From assembly GCA_946807835.1 (NCBI GenBank), contig OX327683.1:13149001-13213000 (forward strand): 64,000 bases of DNA. Reading direction: 5' to 3'. Below are positions 32,845 to 44,760 of the stretch, piece after piece. Origin of the DNA: Ailanthus altissimus. Lineage: Eukaryota; Streptophyta; Magnoliopsida; Sapindales; Simaroubaceae. The translations under genes were made by a program, and so were the position numbers. Positions within the stretch are counted from its first letter, which is position 1; the number at the start of each line of letters is the position of its first letter. The notes under the pieces were generated by a model that ran no database searches, was not told the DNA's origin, and saw nothing but the letters and a program-made list of their open reading frames with translations.

Positions 32845-34280
32845 TGATGCGATATTTCTATATCATAAATTAAGTGCAAGTATACACTATCGTATGCAAG
32901 TAATAAAGAGACTAAATAAGTCTGATGTCGAACCCACAGGGATAATTTCTTCTTATTAACCAATTACTAAAATTATGTCTTCCTAATAATTATTCAGAAA
33001 AATAAAAATTTAAGAATGAATGTAGAAAATATAAAAGTAAAAACACAATGCAATGAAAATTAGGTGATAGCAATGTAGAGAAAACCTAGGATTAATATTA
33101 TCCCTCAATATGTTTCTAATGATTAATCCTCTAATATTTAACTCACTTAGTCTTTATTATTGATCAAGACACTAATGTATTCACAAGCCTCTTCCAAGGT
33201 CATGCAAGTATACCCTAATTTACCAAATACCTATATTCCTATGGTACTTGTAATAAATTAAGATTCATTAAGATTAGGTCTTATTGATCATACATGCCAG
33301 TTAGGTATATTCCTATCCTAAGTTGAAACTTGCATATGCAACATTGAATGTTACTCTACAATCATGTATCAAATTACCTAGGTCTAAATATTATGATTCC
33401 TCTTCCGAGTTTATCAATAATATTACCAATTCATTCACCATATATTGGCCAGATATATTGAAGCATTAAACACAAGTAATTTAAATAATAAATGACTAAG
33501 TTTATTAAATATTAAAAGGATATGGCAATTAAGCACACATATTGAGTTCAAATATTAACCCTAGAAAATAAGTTAGCTCATGGCTACAAGAGAACAGCAG
33601 TTAAAATAATTATAAATCATGATACAATTATTAGCAAACCGATATAGACGTCGAATTGCTCTTAATTGCGCTGCCTAGGAACTCTTGATGCCGAAGAACG
33701 TCTTGTATCTCTCTCTAAAGTTGCTTCAATTAAGCTCCTATTGCTCTCCAAGACTCGTGCTCTGTATTCTTAGTGCTCTTAGGTCGTCTTGGATTCCTTC
33801 CTAAAGGTTGGGAACGAGTGGCTTTATATAGGGATTGATATGAGCTTGAAAATCTCAATTCTCGTCGGATTAGGACTCGTGATACCGCTGGCGCGCTATG
33901 CATCTGTCGCTGGGGCGACGCATGAAAACGGCTTCACCGCTGGCGCGGTATGTTGATAGCGCTGGGGCGATGGAGCGTCGCTGGCGCGGTGACTCATCGG
34001 CGCTGGGGCGCTAGACGCGACTTAAGCAGGTCGTTTTTCTTATTTCGATCACTATTTCAGAGCTGGGGCGAAAATACTTGTGGCGCTGGGGCGATGGACA
34101 CATACTTTGAAAACTTTGCATTTTAGTCCCTGTTTTCGCTCCTTTTGCGTTCTTTCTTTAAATTTCGTTCAAGTCCCTATAAATAACAATAATGCACATA
34201 AATAGCCATCTATTCTCATAAAATCATAAAATATCAATAATAAAAACATGAGAAAATATATGACAAATTTTCCCTTATCA
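32845..34280 (-). repeat. solo LTR D (copy 1) with perfect TSD
   Basis: 1436 bp, TGATGCGATATTT...CCCTTATCA, identical flanks ataac at 32840-32844 and 34281-34285. The early part (about 32935, gtcgaacccacaggga) is a motif I associate with Tat/Ogre-type LTRs. A TATA box (ctatataaagc) reads on the minus strand at 33822-33832, suggesting minus orientation. An array of eight GC-rich 9-mers lies at 33885-34094. No internal region, so solo. Confidence 0.92.
33885..34094 (-). promoter_or_regulatory. GC-rich repeat array upstream of the LTR D TATA box
   Basis: Eight copies of two related 9-mers, gctggcgcg (3) and gctggggcg (5), partly alternating, in otherwise AT-rich DNA. Read on the minus strand they lie about 55-265 bp upstream of the TATA box, a U3 enhancer-like position. 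Function is inference. Confidence 0.7.
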
Positions 34281-34285
34281 ATAAC

Positions 34286-34717
34286 CCATTATTTTATTTA
34301 GATCTGGCCCTAAAATAAGATCAAGTGTAAGATAAAGGCTTCCTCTCTTTTCTTTTCTTCTAGCTCTATACACAAATTGTAATCATCTGTTGCCAAGCAA
34401 TTCTGTAAACCACCCGTATAGAGGAGGGAACAACGATCTCGTGATAACTTCAGTTCTTTCATTCAGTTGAGTCCTTTCTTTATGTTTACCTTTCTTTAGC
34501 GATTGCAGTGTCCAAATGGCCTAGCTTAGAGTTGTAGGTGGGTGGTTCCAAACCTTCTTGAATCCTCAAATCCCTTCTGAAGATTTGGATTTCAGTAATG
34601 GTGAAACATCCAGAAGGCCTCCGACTTAGCATTGATGGGTACACTCTATTTTATTCATCCTTTTTCTCTCCTATTTAATAGGGCTGTTAATGCCACTCGA
34701 ATACCTCAACTTGAACC
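34286..34717. other. unclassified host segment, part 3
   Basis: Continues part 2 after removal of the solo D LTR. No gene recognised. Ends at the TSD of LTR H. Confidence 0.35.
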
Positions 34718-34722
34718 TAGAT

Positions 34723-37573
34723 TGTAGTAACCAGTATCTACAACCGGTAATAATAAATATTTATATATGTATAAATATACGTATTTTATTTGTATGTGGG
34801 GGATATTTGATTTATATATTATTATTAGTAGTGTTTGTATAGGTTAAGGTCATACTATTAACATTGGGTTTAATTGCAAGACTTTAGATTTATTTTAGGG
34901 ACCAAATTGTAATACTTTGAAAGTTTTGGGGGTAAATTCGTAAATACCAAAAATTAACCACTTAGTATAAAAATACACTTTTAAGAATCCTAATTCTCTC
35001 ATTTTGATCGAGCTACCCATTTTAAGAGAGAGAAGAGAGAAATAGAGGAGAGAGAAAGAGGAGAAGAAGAAGAAAAAGAAGAAGAAATTGAAATTTTGAA
35101 TTTCAAGAGGTATATCATACGTATTTCTCAATTTATTGGTATTAATTAAGTTAATTCCTTTAAGTTTTGATTTCTGAAAATATGTATAATTGAGGATTTG
35201 TTGTGTATTTCGTAAGATCATATGAGAATTGATGATGATCTATAAGATAGTTTGATAAATCATGATGAATTATGGAATTTCTGCTGGATAACCTCTTGAT
35301 CTAGGAATTTTATAAATTGTTGTGATTCGATTCTGGTTTTGAATTTTGAGTATATAAAATTAGACATGTTAAGGATCATCTGAGACTTTGAATCGATTGA
35401 AAATTCTGGAAATTGAATTTATAGTGAATTTACCAAAATGACCCTGAAATTCTGGAAATTTCCTGTGTAAACAGTATAGTACAGTGAAAAATAATTTTTG
35501 TCCCACTGAATGATCTTCAAAAATTATGAATTTGTGGAATATGATAATTTTATATGTCTAATATGATATACTCGGAATTGAGAATTTAGATAAATGTGGT
35601 TGAAGTGTTATGAATTTCTAAAGTGTATCAGCTCATTGTAATATTTGATTAACAGATTTTTAAAGTTATAGAATAAAATAGTTTTAAAATACTTTTGGCA
35701 GTTATTTTGAAGTAAAATATTTATCATGAATTGATATATGTGTCAAGAGTATTTCTGTGGTAGTTTTACAATTTTTGAGTTATTATATGATTTTATAAAA
35801 TTAGGAGATTGAATATTGTTCAGTAAGTATCTTGATCCTGTCAGGTTGGTAGTTTGGATTCGATGATGTGTATGAAATGGATTGTGTAGGAATTTTGATA
35901 TAATATTCATATATAGGAAGGATATATGAGTCAAGATTAATAAATTCTGATTTTGGAGTAATTGGACATCATTTGATGTATTAGAAAATTTTGTTAAGTG
36001 TAAGTGGTCAGAATGACAAGTTTTGAGAAATCAAGTATTTAGACCAATTTGATGTGTTAAATGCATTGTGTATAAATTTGTAAGCTATTTAAGTATTTGT
36101 GTGAATTGTGAGGCTTATGAAAGGATTGATCTCCATTGATAGGTTAAGGAGATTTAAGCCTTGTAGCTGTAAGTGCTAAGAGGTAAGTATACTAGACTTA
36201 CTACTAGAATCATAATAAACATAATAATTGTTTTGTATGATTTTGTAAATGGGGTTAAGAATATGTTTATGATATGTTAAAGTATATTTTGATATGAAAT
36301 GTGAATATATGTTTATGAATGTGAGCATTGACATTGAGCATGGACATACATGTGTTTTTGAAAGTGAGCTTTCCAAAATAAGATGCGTTTAACAAAAAAA
36401 GCTTTTGAAGTGTAATATGTCCATGAGAAATATTTTGTGATTTGAGGATACTTGAACTCACTGTTAACTTAGTAGGCATTTTATGTGATTTGTGGAGCCT
36501 TTATGTGTGGCCTTTCCTTCGGGATTGGTATATGTTATGTGTTCCGTATGTAGGGAGGATCCTATTGGTACCTAAAGAAAGTGTGAGTCATCACATTTGT
36601 GTGGTGGCGTATTGGTACATGTGAGAAGACTCACCGATGATCAGGGTGAGGGTTTGGCTTTTACCTTCGGGTATAAGCGTTATATATGTGTGATTTAAAG
36701 ACCTCACTTGTACTATTCCTCTCATACGGTATGTCACCTACGAGTGACATTTGGCTCATTATGTGATATGTGATATGTAAGTCCTACTAAGTAGTAGTTG
36801 AGTGATGGTATTCTTATTATGTGTTTTGAAAGAATGTGTAAGCGCTTATATGATATGTGATTTGATAAGATTATGATTTTGATTGATCACAGCATATCAT
36901 ACATATGCATTGTGTACATATATGTATTTGTATTTGATATATGAAAAACTAGTATGCTTACTGAGTTTTATACTCATTATAGTTTATGGTGATTTCGGGT
37001 AAATAAGGTACATGTGTGCTTAGCGGATTTGGCAAGGCTTCTGCTGTTTCTTGGGTTCCCTAAGTTGCTAGGTTACCGAGTGTTTCATTTGGGGACACGT
37101 GGGATATGATATTTGATTTGTCCCTATTGAATAAATACTTATGTATTATTTCATTGTGTGTGGATTGGATTTGGTTTAAGTTTTATAAAGTGTGGTTATT
37201 GGATGATTTTAAGTAAGAATTTGCAATGGATATATTCTGGGCTCCCGGTAACAAAGTTGCTACTGGTGACGTAGTAGAGTGTTAATCTCTGAGAAAACTC
37301 TGCGTATCTCCGGTTTAATAATTGTCCCAGTCATAATTCAATTGCTATAATTCTGAAAGAAATTGAAATGAATGTTTAAATATTGTCAAGAGAAGTTTAT
37401 ATTTATATGTTAGGTTATGGTTGATTTTAGTGTTGAACTTACTAGCAACTTGCTAAGGATTTCTGTGTTGAATGAAAGTTGTAAATTTTGTGTAATATTA
37501 TTTATGAGTGCACATGCAGTGAATGTATGTAAGTGATGTCGTGTATCGGATCTTTTGGGTCTGGGGCGTGACA
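34723..37573 (+). repeat. long solo LTR H with perfect TSD
   Basis: 2851 bp beginning TGTAGTAACC and ending GGGGCGTGACA, with identical flanks tagat at 34718-34722 and 37574-37578. No gag-pol frame in it. Length and ends fit the long LTRs of Tekay/Del-type chromoviruses (inference). An almost pure purine run lies at about 35024-35093 (GAGA/GAAGAA). Short AT-rich frames within it are not genes. Confidence 0.85.
35024..35093 (+). repeat. purine-only GA-rich tract in LTR H
   Basis: About 70 bp of G and A with very few interruptions (agagagaagagag, gaagaagaag). Could be a GAGA-type promoter element or triplex-prone DNA. Confidence 0.75.
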
Positions 37574-37578
37574 TAGAT

Positions 37579-37765
37579 ACCCTCCCTTTAGTAATAATCT
37601 GAAAGATAGTTCAGACATCTTCACTAAGGTGGTTCTTGCAGCTTGAACATAATGAATCCCCAGCTACAAAGAATTTTTTGGCCCGATTCGGATCAAGGAG
37701 ATATGAATAAGAAGGGAACTACTGCACTGCTGAATCTACTCACATAAGCTAGATAAGTCCTGTGG
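37579..37765. other. unclassified host segment, part 4
   Basis: Continues part 3 after LTR H and ends at an inverted F LTR fragment. No gene recognised. Confidence 0.35.
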
Positions 37766-40003
37766 TGGTCTACTCATATGGACCTCAAAAAGAAAAGTAA
37801 GACCTAATGCTTAATGAGGTTTCTTGACCAAGGATTGTTCTGATTCAGATTAACAAAAAATAAAAAGAAACTTGACTCATTATCTATAAAGAGATAAGAA
37901 CCAAAATAAAAAAAAAAATTAACATAGATGCCACACTCAAAAAAGATGAGAAAAATTATGAGTGATAAGCCAATGATGAATGCCACAAGATTTAATCTTA
38001 ATAAGTTCTAAAAAATTCTTTGAAAAACTAAGAGAAAACTCTCAATATTATTAATGTCAATGTTGAAGTGCATTAAGAGTGCATGCATGTGATTGTCTAG
38101 ATGTTGATTAATTTAAAATGTATCTCCAACAAGCAATAGTACAGCTGAATTATATGTAATTAATTAACAAACACACTTAAATAACAAATCAATTACAGTA
38201 TGAGTAACAAAAACATACCCTTGATAAACTTCGGTGAAGAAATCATTTTAAAGTGCACCTTGAAGCAATTCATCGATCAATTCTAGTCCATAAAAATCCA
38301 ATGGGATTAAGGAGCTAGAATGGCAGCATCTTAATCTCCAATAAGTACAATTTTTGAATTCAAATTAGTTCAACATTTGAACTTTTCTTAAAAAATAGAC
38401 CTATTTACAACATTTGTAAAGTTTAACCACTTGGCCAATGAATGCTTGGCACATGTATTTCATGCATCTCATGCATAAAGACAAGTGTTCCACTTCACCT
38501 GCCACTTGTCACCCATTAAATCCAAATGACATGTGTCACTCATGCACTAAATTCATTTGTCATGTATTACTCACGCATTAGTTAACTACTTTTAACTAAT
38601 AAAAATATAGGTTTAACACTTAAATCTTAACACATATATTTCATGAGCGATCCTAGAATAAATCCTACCTCATAAATTTTTTTCGAATCAAACCATTCAA
38701 CTTGGCGCACTACCCCAGTGTTCAACGAGTATACTTCATATTGTGAGACTCCCTAAGTTTACACCCGTTGTCTTATAAAACGCTTCTGCAAGTTCGTGAA
38801 CAATGCCCTACACATAAGTTTTGAGCATTGAATCATACAAATTAAGGTCAACTATATTTGTATAGTCCTTCTGTTATTTATATCTAGGAATAACAGAGAT
38901 ATAGATCATCACAGTCAAATCTCTATGTGCTCGATCGTGAACTTATCTCTAGATTTTTATTTTCATAAACAATATTCTCAAACCACTTTGCGATATTGTT
39001 TAACCCTACGAAAAATCCTATTTCGGGGTTTATGCTTGTGGCCACAAAGTATCCTTAAATAAAATTCTTGAAGCCTTAGGATATACAACTCACCCTTATA
39101 AGCTGACAAATCCCAAATTTACATATATCAGACTCCATAAGCATCGGACAATACCCATCGACAACCAGTCACTTAGAGGTCAGACCATAAAAATTTTTGA
39201 CATGCGTGGAATCAAAGCATGGTAGATTACTCTCAAGCCCAATTTGGCACTTAGGTTAAAGAACCACAAATATTACTCAACTCGAAAACTATCCTCTATT
39301 AATGGATCTATGGGATGTCTATTGGAGGTCCTTATAAGTCTATTCAATACATAGTCATCACTGAATACTTGTATGCCTATACGAGCTTTTACTAAGCTCA
39401 CGGTATATTAAGACTAACCATTTGGAAAAGTCAAATATTGACACACAATGATCTGAAAGGAATATTAATAGAGCTATGTTAGCAACCATAGATCATGAAT
39501 GGTAGTTTTGAGAACACATTGCGTCATAATATTTCCTAGCACCATTTACAACTCCTTGCAACTATGTCATTACTAATATATATTCTTAGGCTTTTGTCCC
39601 ATTTTAGATAAGGTTTCAATGATTAAAATGCTAATCTCCTAGCGCTGGCCCAAACTCCATTGGATCAGATCTAAACTCCTTTAGATCTACAATGCTTGAA
39701 AATGTAACAAGGTTAGTACTATATAATTAAGTATTAACTATTATATTGACATTTGTATTATACAAATATCAAATATTTATACAAATTTGAATGGTAAGCA
39801 CCAACTCCAATAGTTAAAACTCTAAATTCCCTTTAGGGTTATAAGGTATTATATAGCAAAATTTACCAAGAGCATAAAAAGAAAAAGGTAAATCAAATCC
39901 TAGGTCATAGTAGGAATTTGATTACAAAAAAAAAAGAAATAAAATAACAAGCATATTAAGGAAACAAATATTTATGTATCCTTGTTTCTAAAAAAGGAAA
40001 TAA
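37766..40003 (-). repeat. LTR F fragment (minus strand) split by solo LTR G
   Basis: 37766-38060 and 39813-40003 together match the F LTR read on the minus strand (starting tcatatggacctcaaaaag, through ccctttagggttataagg). The split is the G LTR. It is truncated near 40003. Confidence 0.8.
38061..39812 (-). repeat. solo LTR G (copia-type) with TSD, inside LTR F
   Basis: 1752 bp. On + it reads TGTTGAAGTGC...CCAACTCCAATA; on the minus strand it starts TATTGGAGTTGGTGC (TG degraded). Flanks gtcaa (38056-38060) and gttaa (39813-39817) match 4 of 5, and intact F LTRs read gttaa here. Partial copies are at 46200-46796 and 59751-60155. No frame. Confidence 0.87.
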
Positions 40004-40479
40004 AGAAACTAAGAAGGGCAAAGGTCACACGTATCCCAATATTATGGCCTAAAAGACACTTTAACCCAATGAAAATTTTAATATCCAATTTTGTCTAAAT
40101 CTGTTACTTTTTGCTGTCTATTTGGATGAAAAATCTAATAACGTCACTATTTATGCACCACTATTCACACGGCTTTATTAGATCCTTATTTCCTTTTTTA
40201 AAATTTTTTATTCTTAAGTTAAATTAGAAACAAGGATACAAAAATGTTTTTTCCCCTTAATATGCTTGTTATTTTATTTCTTTTTTTTTGTAATCAAATT
40301 CCTACTATGACCTAGGATTTGATTTACTTTTTTCTTTTTATGCTCTTGGTAAATTTTGCTATATAATACCTTATAACCCTAAAGGGAATTTAGAGTTTTA
40401 ACTATTGGAGTTGGTGCTTACCATTCAAATTTGTATAAATATTTGATATTTGTATAATACAAATGTTAATATAATAGTT
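39736..40479. repeat. large inverted repeat spanning the F/G junction
   Basis: Left arm 39736-40003, spacer 40004-40186, right arm 40187-40479. The arms are nearly identical reverse complements; the right arm has about 25 extra bases. Each arm contains the same junction between LTR G and LTR F, so the duplication happened after G inserted. A transcript could fold into a hairpin of about 270 bp. Confidence 0.9.
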
Positions 40480-40526
40480 AAATGTATAACTATTGGAATT
40501 GATATTTTGCTATATACAAATTTTTA

Positions 40527-40958
40527 GGTTATATTTAGAAACAATGATACATAAATATTTGTTTCCTTAATATGCTTGTTATTTATTTTCTCTTTTTTTT
40601 AATCAATTCCTACTATGAACTAGGATTTGATTTTTTGTTTTCTTTTATGCTCTCGATAAATTTGGCTATATAAGGGCCTATAACCCTAAGGGGAATTAAG
40701 AGTTTTAACATTAATATTAGTAAGAGTTTTCTCTTGGTTCTTCAAAGAAATTTATAGAACTTATCAAGAATACATCTTGTGACATTCATCATTCACTTAT
40801 CACTCACAATATTTTTTATCTTTCGTGATTCTTATACCTTAAGTTCTTATCACAGATAAAGGGTCAAGGATCTTGTTTTTGTTTATTTTGTGAATCTATA
40901 TTAGAATGATCCTTGGCAAATGAATCTCATAGAGTGTCGGGTCTCAATTTTCATATCT
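40527..40958 (+). repeat. partial 5' LTR F of element F3
   Basis: 3' half of an F LTR (TATA tatataaggg near 40667), ending just before a PBS-like site. The 5' half is missing; 40480-40526 is unassigned junction sequence. Confidence 0.78.
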
Positions 40959-41578
40959 TTAAGTATCAGAGCTTAGGTCCTAAATCAGGTTCGATCTATC
41001 CTATATTTTTATTGTTTATTCTTTCTTTTCAATCTGCTCTCTTTATTTCAGTCCCTTGAATCTACAATCTATCATCTTTATTTTTTCTTGTCTACAATTT
41101 TTATCTATTTCTTCACCCTAATTTATTCAAGTTCTGTTATTTATTATTATATATAAGTAAAAAAGAAGACAAAAAATTGAAGAAAAAAAAAAGATGCATA
41201 GAAAATTTCAAAATTCAATTGATTTCTAAGTTGCTACTATCAATTTTGAATTAAAAAAAAGTATAGAAATCTAAATTAGTTCAATTGTTGTTTACTATTC
41301 AAGTTTTGTTTGCATAAAGTGTGCATTTTGCATATTTTGTGTAATTTCAGCCTAAAATAAAAACAACAGCTTAAATTGCATCAAAATTCATATTTCCTTT
41401 TTGTTGTTCTCTTTGCTTCTTAAATTTTGCTTATTCTTTATCCTTGACGTTTAACCCATTCTCATTCTTAGTAATCTGATTTGTTGAGTTTAGTTTGTTA
41501 CAAGATAATTTTGATTAAGTTTGTTAAGTTCAATTTAGAACTAAAGAGGAATCTAAATAGTAGAAAAAGGCAAGATAG
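40959..41578 (+). other. PBS and leader of element F3
   Basis: PBS-like aagtatcagagcttagg at 40961-40977, then leader sequence like that of F2. It ends where the F4 LTR inserts (41579), just before the first leader block. Confidence 0.75.
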
Positions 41579-42429
41579 TGTAATGCGAATTAGGTTGTCA
41601 AAGCTTCACAAGATTCGTTGAGCATCCATGGGGTTCCAATGACAAGGATAAGAACCAAAAAAATGAAGGAAACATTAAATGAGCTAATTGAGCATATCTC
41701 AAATTCTTGCTTTGTTCAAGACACTAATTTAATCGAATTGAGTGTTTAAGATGATCAATATCTTGTCAATGTTATTCAAGTTTCTTTAAGTGATCTAGAG
41801 TAATTTATTTAAAGAACAAAATAAGACACATATCAATTTAGGAAGGAAGATCTGGCGGATATCAATTTAGGAAGAAAGATCTAGTGGATATCAATTTATC
41901 TGGGATTAATGTTCATGCGTTACTTACTATTCCTTATTTTATTTGTTTCCTTTTTTTATTCTTAAGTTAAATTTAGAAAGAAGGATATATAAATATTTGT
42001 TTTCTTAATATACTTATTATTTATTTCCTATTTTTGTAATCAATTCACTATGACTCAGGATTTGATTTAATTTTTCCTTTTATGCTCTTGATAAATTTGG
42101 GTATATAAGGCCTTATAACCCTACGGAGAATTCAAAATTTTAACATTAATAATAATGAGAGTTTTCTCTTGGTTCTTCAAATAACGTTTTAAAACTTATC
42201 AAGATTTTTTCTTGTGGCATTCATCATTGGTTTATCGTACACAATCTTTCTCGTCTTTCTTAAGTGTGGATTCTACCCAAATTTCTTATACCTTTGGTTC
42301 TTATATCTTTATAGATAATGGGTCAAGTTGCCTTGTTTTTGTTTATTTCTGAATCTAAATTAGAACGATCCTTAGTAAAAGAATTACATTGAGCGTCGGG
42401 TCTCACTTTTCTTTGTGAGGTTTACATCA
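41579..42429 (+). repeat. 5' LTR F of element F4
   Basis: 851 bp, TGTAATGCGAATTAGG...GTTTACATCA. Tail-coding part reads VPMTRIRTKKMKETLNELIE. TATA (gtatataaggcc) near 42102. Contains a local duplication of ggatatcaatttaggaa-type units at about 41855-41900. Inserted into the F3 leader. Confidence 0.85.
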
Positions 42430-43180
42430 ATTTCTTTCAGAGCTTAGGCTCTAAATTAGGTTAAATCTATCATTTATTTTCATTGTTTATTCTTCTTTTA
42501 AATTTTGCACCCTTTGTTCTATTCCCTTGAATCTGTAACCTATCAACTTTATTTCTTCTTGACTGCAACTTTAACCTATTTCTTCACCCTAATTACTTCA
42601 AGTTCTATTATTTATCATTACATATAAGTAAAAAAAAATTAAAAAATTAAAAAAAATAAAGAATGTTTAGAAAAAAAGTTAGATTATATTGATTTCAAGT
42701 TTCATTTTGAATTCAAAAAAAAAAAAGAGGGTATAAAGTCTGAATTAGTTGAAGTGTTGTTTACTATTCAAATTTTGTTTGCGTATAGTGTGCATTCTAT
42801 CTATTTTGTGCAATGTGGACTAAAACAAAATAAACAATCCTAAATTGCATCAAAATCCATATTTGTTTTTATTTTTTCTCCTTGCTTCTTAAATTCTGGC
42901 TATTCTTTATTTTTTGTGTTTAACACATTCTTATTCTTATTGATCTGATTTGTTGAGTTTAGATTGTTATGAAGTAATTTTGATTAAGTTCGTTAAGTTT
43001 AACAAATAACTAAAGAGGAGACTGAAGAGTGAAAAAAGACAAGAGAGTATGAGCTCATAAGAGGGTAAAAGTCAAGCTTGAGTAGACTTTAGTGTGAGTG
43101 TTATCAATCTAGAAAGAAAACACATAAGAGAATGTTTGTAAGGTTTTCTAACTGTTTTTTTTGGCAGGTTATTAAACATG
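42430..43180 (+). other. PBS (decayed) and leader of F4
   Basis: atttctttcagagcttagg right after the LTR is a decayed form of ttggtatcagagcttagg. Leader blocks: cataagagggtaaaagtc (about 43055-43072) and aacacataagagaatgttt (about 43119-43137). Confidence 0.8.
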
Positions 43181-44340
43181 TCTTAAGAAAAAGATAAAGG
43201 CTCATTCAATAATGCTCAGGAAAAGATATATTTTAAACTATTCTTTAAATCTTTAGAACAAAAATTTAATTGATTGGAATCGAGGTTTGATGAGGTGAAT
43301 GAGAGAATAGATATAGTTGAATCTAGTACAAAAAGAGGTCAGCCACCTAGGGCTCCTAATGTGCAATAAAGAGAGAGGAATTCACTTAGGTATGATTATG
43401 TAGATGACTTAGATGATGATGATCATGCCTCTAATATTAATTTAGACAGATTTAGGCATAGGAATGGAGATAGAGAAGTTAGATATGGAGATATGATTGA
43501 TAACAACTTGAGAAGAATTAATATGAAGATTCCATCTTTCCAAGGAAAAATGAGCCTGAAGCGTATTTGGAGTGGGAGAAAAAGATAGTAAATTTAATTG
43601 TCACAACTACTCGAAATTGAAAAAAGTAAAGTTGGCCGCTATAGAACTTGCTGACTATGCTATTATTTGGTGGGATTAATTTATTTTGAATAAGAGACGA
43701 AATCGTGAAAGATCTATTGAGACTTGGGAAAAGATGAAGACATGAGGAGACGATTCATTCTAAGTCGCTAATATAGAGACTCATTTCAAAAGTTACAAAG
43801 CCTTACTTGAGGGTCTAAAAGTGTTGAAGACTACCACAAACAGATGAAAATAGCCATGATTCGAGCCAATATGGAGGAGGATTGAAAGCTATTATGGCTA
43901 GGTTCCTAGTTGGTTTGAATCCTAATATTATAAATGTGGAGGAGTTACAACATTATGTTGAATTTAATAACATGATGCACATGCCCATAAAAAGTGTAGC
44001 AACAATTAAAGAGGAAGGGTTCCATACAAACTAGGTAGAATTCAGGTTCTACTTCAACATGAAAACCGATTAGAGCAAAAAGAATGAAATGCCTAATTTT
44101 AAGCCTAAGGATGAAACCTCCAAAAATAACAAAGATTGAGGCACACCAAACAAAGGTAAATCTGATTCCAAAATTTCTAAAAATAAAGATATTAAATGCT
44201 TTAAGTGTTTGAAAGTAGGACATATTGCATCTCAATTCCCAAACAAAAGAGTTACGTTATTAAAGGATGATGGTGATATTGAGACCGAAAGTGAATCTGA
44301 TGATGAGCCTATGCCACATTTGGAGGATGCAAGTGACATG
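43181..44340 (+). pseudogene. gag of element F4
   Basis: Start atg at 43181 (MS, then a stop), with many breaks. Readable blocks match F2 gag: PSFQGK, YLEWEKK, DYAIIWWD, LTXGSKSVEDYHKQM. The knuckle near 44195-44240 reads CFKCLKVGHIASQF, so the last zinc-binding Cys is Phe. Dead. Confidence 0.84.
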
Positions 44341-44760
44341 ATCCAGTTGATGGAGAGCTTTTGGTTGCAAGAAGAACTCTAAGTGAGCAAATCAAAGAAA
44401 ATGAGAATGTACAATATGATAACATTTTTCATACTAAATGCCATGTCAATGATAAGGTATGTAGGCATGTAATTTATGATGGTACACCAATAGGTACCGT
44501 CTTTTATACTTAGTGAAAAAGCAATTACTCTTGTACCTTTAACCCCAAGACAAGTGTATAAAGATAAAGTGAAGTTGAAAAGGGAGAGCGATATAAAAAA
44601 AGAGAGTGAAAGTTTAAAAGTAAGAGAGGCTGAAACGAAAAAGAGAGAAAATGAGAGTGAAAAAGAAAAGTAAGTTTCAGTTAGTGAGAAAAAGAAAAGA
44701 GATAAAATAAGTGAATTTTTATACAAGAGAGAGTGAAATAAAAAAAAGCTTCATTTTTAA
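44341..44760 (+). pseudogene. protease remnant and linker of F4
   Basis: The protease N-terminal spacer (NDKVCR) is joined directly to the YDG...end of the protease at about 44462, so the DGG active site is deleted. A Lys/Glu-rich linker follows (VYKDKVKLKRESD...). No protease activity is possible. Confidence 0.8.

Noticed and set aside
34895..36624. Several 60-108-codon frames in 34.9-36.6 kb
   Set aside because: They lie inside LTR H, are low-complexity (poly-Phe/Ser from the GA tract) or lack any domain; LTR H is bounded by a perfect TSD.
37574..37660. Copia pol end (reads like SSDIFTK)
   Set aside because: A single short match without flanking RNase H or LTR; likely chance.
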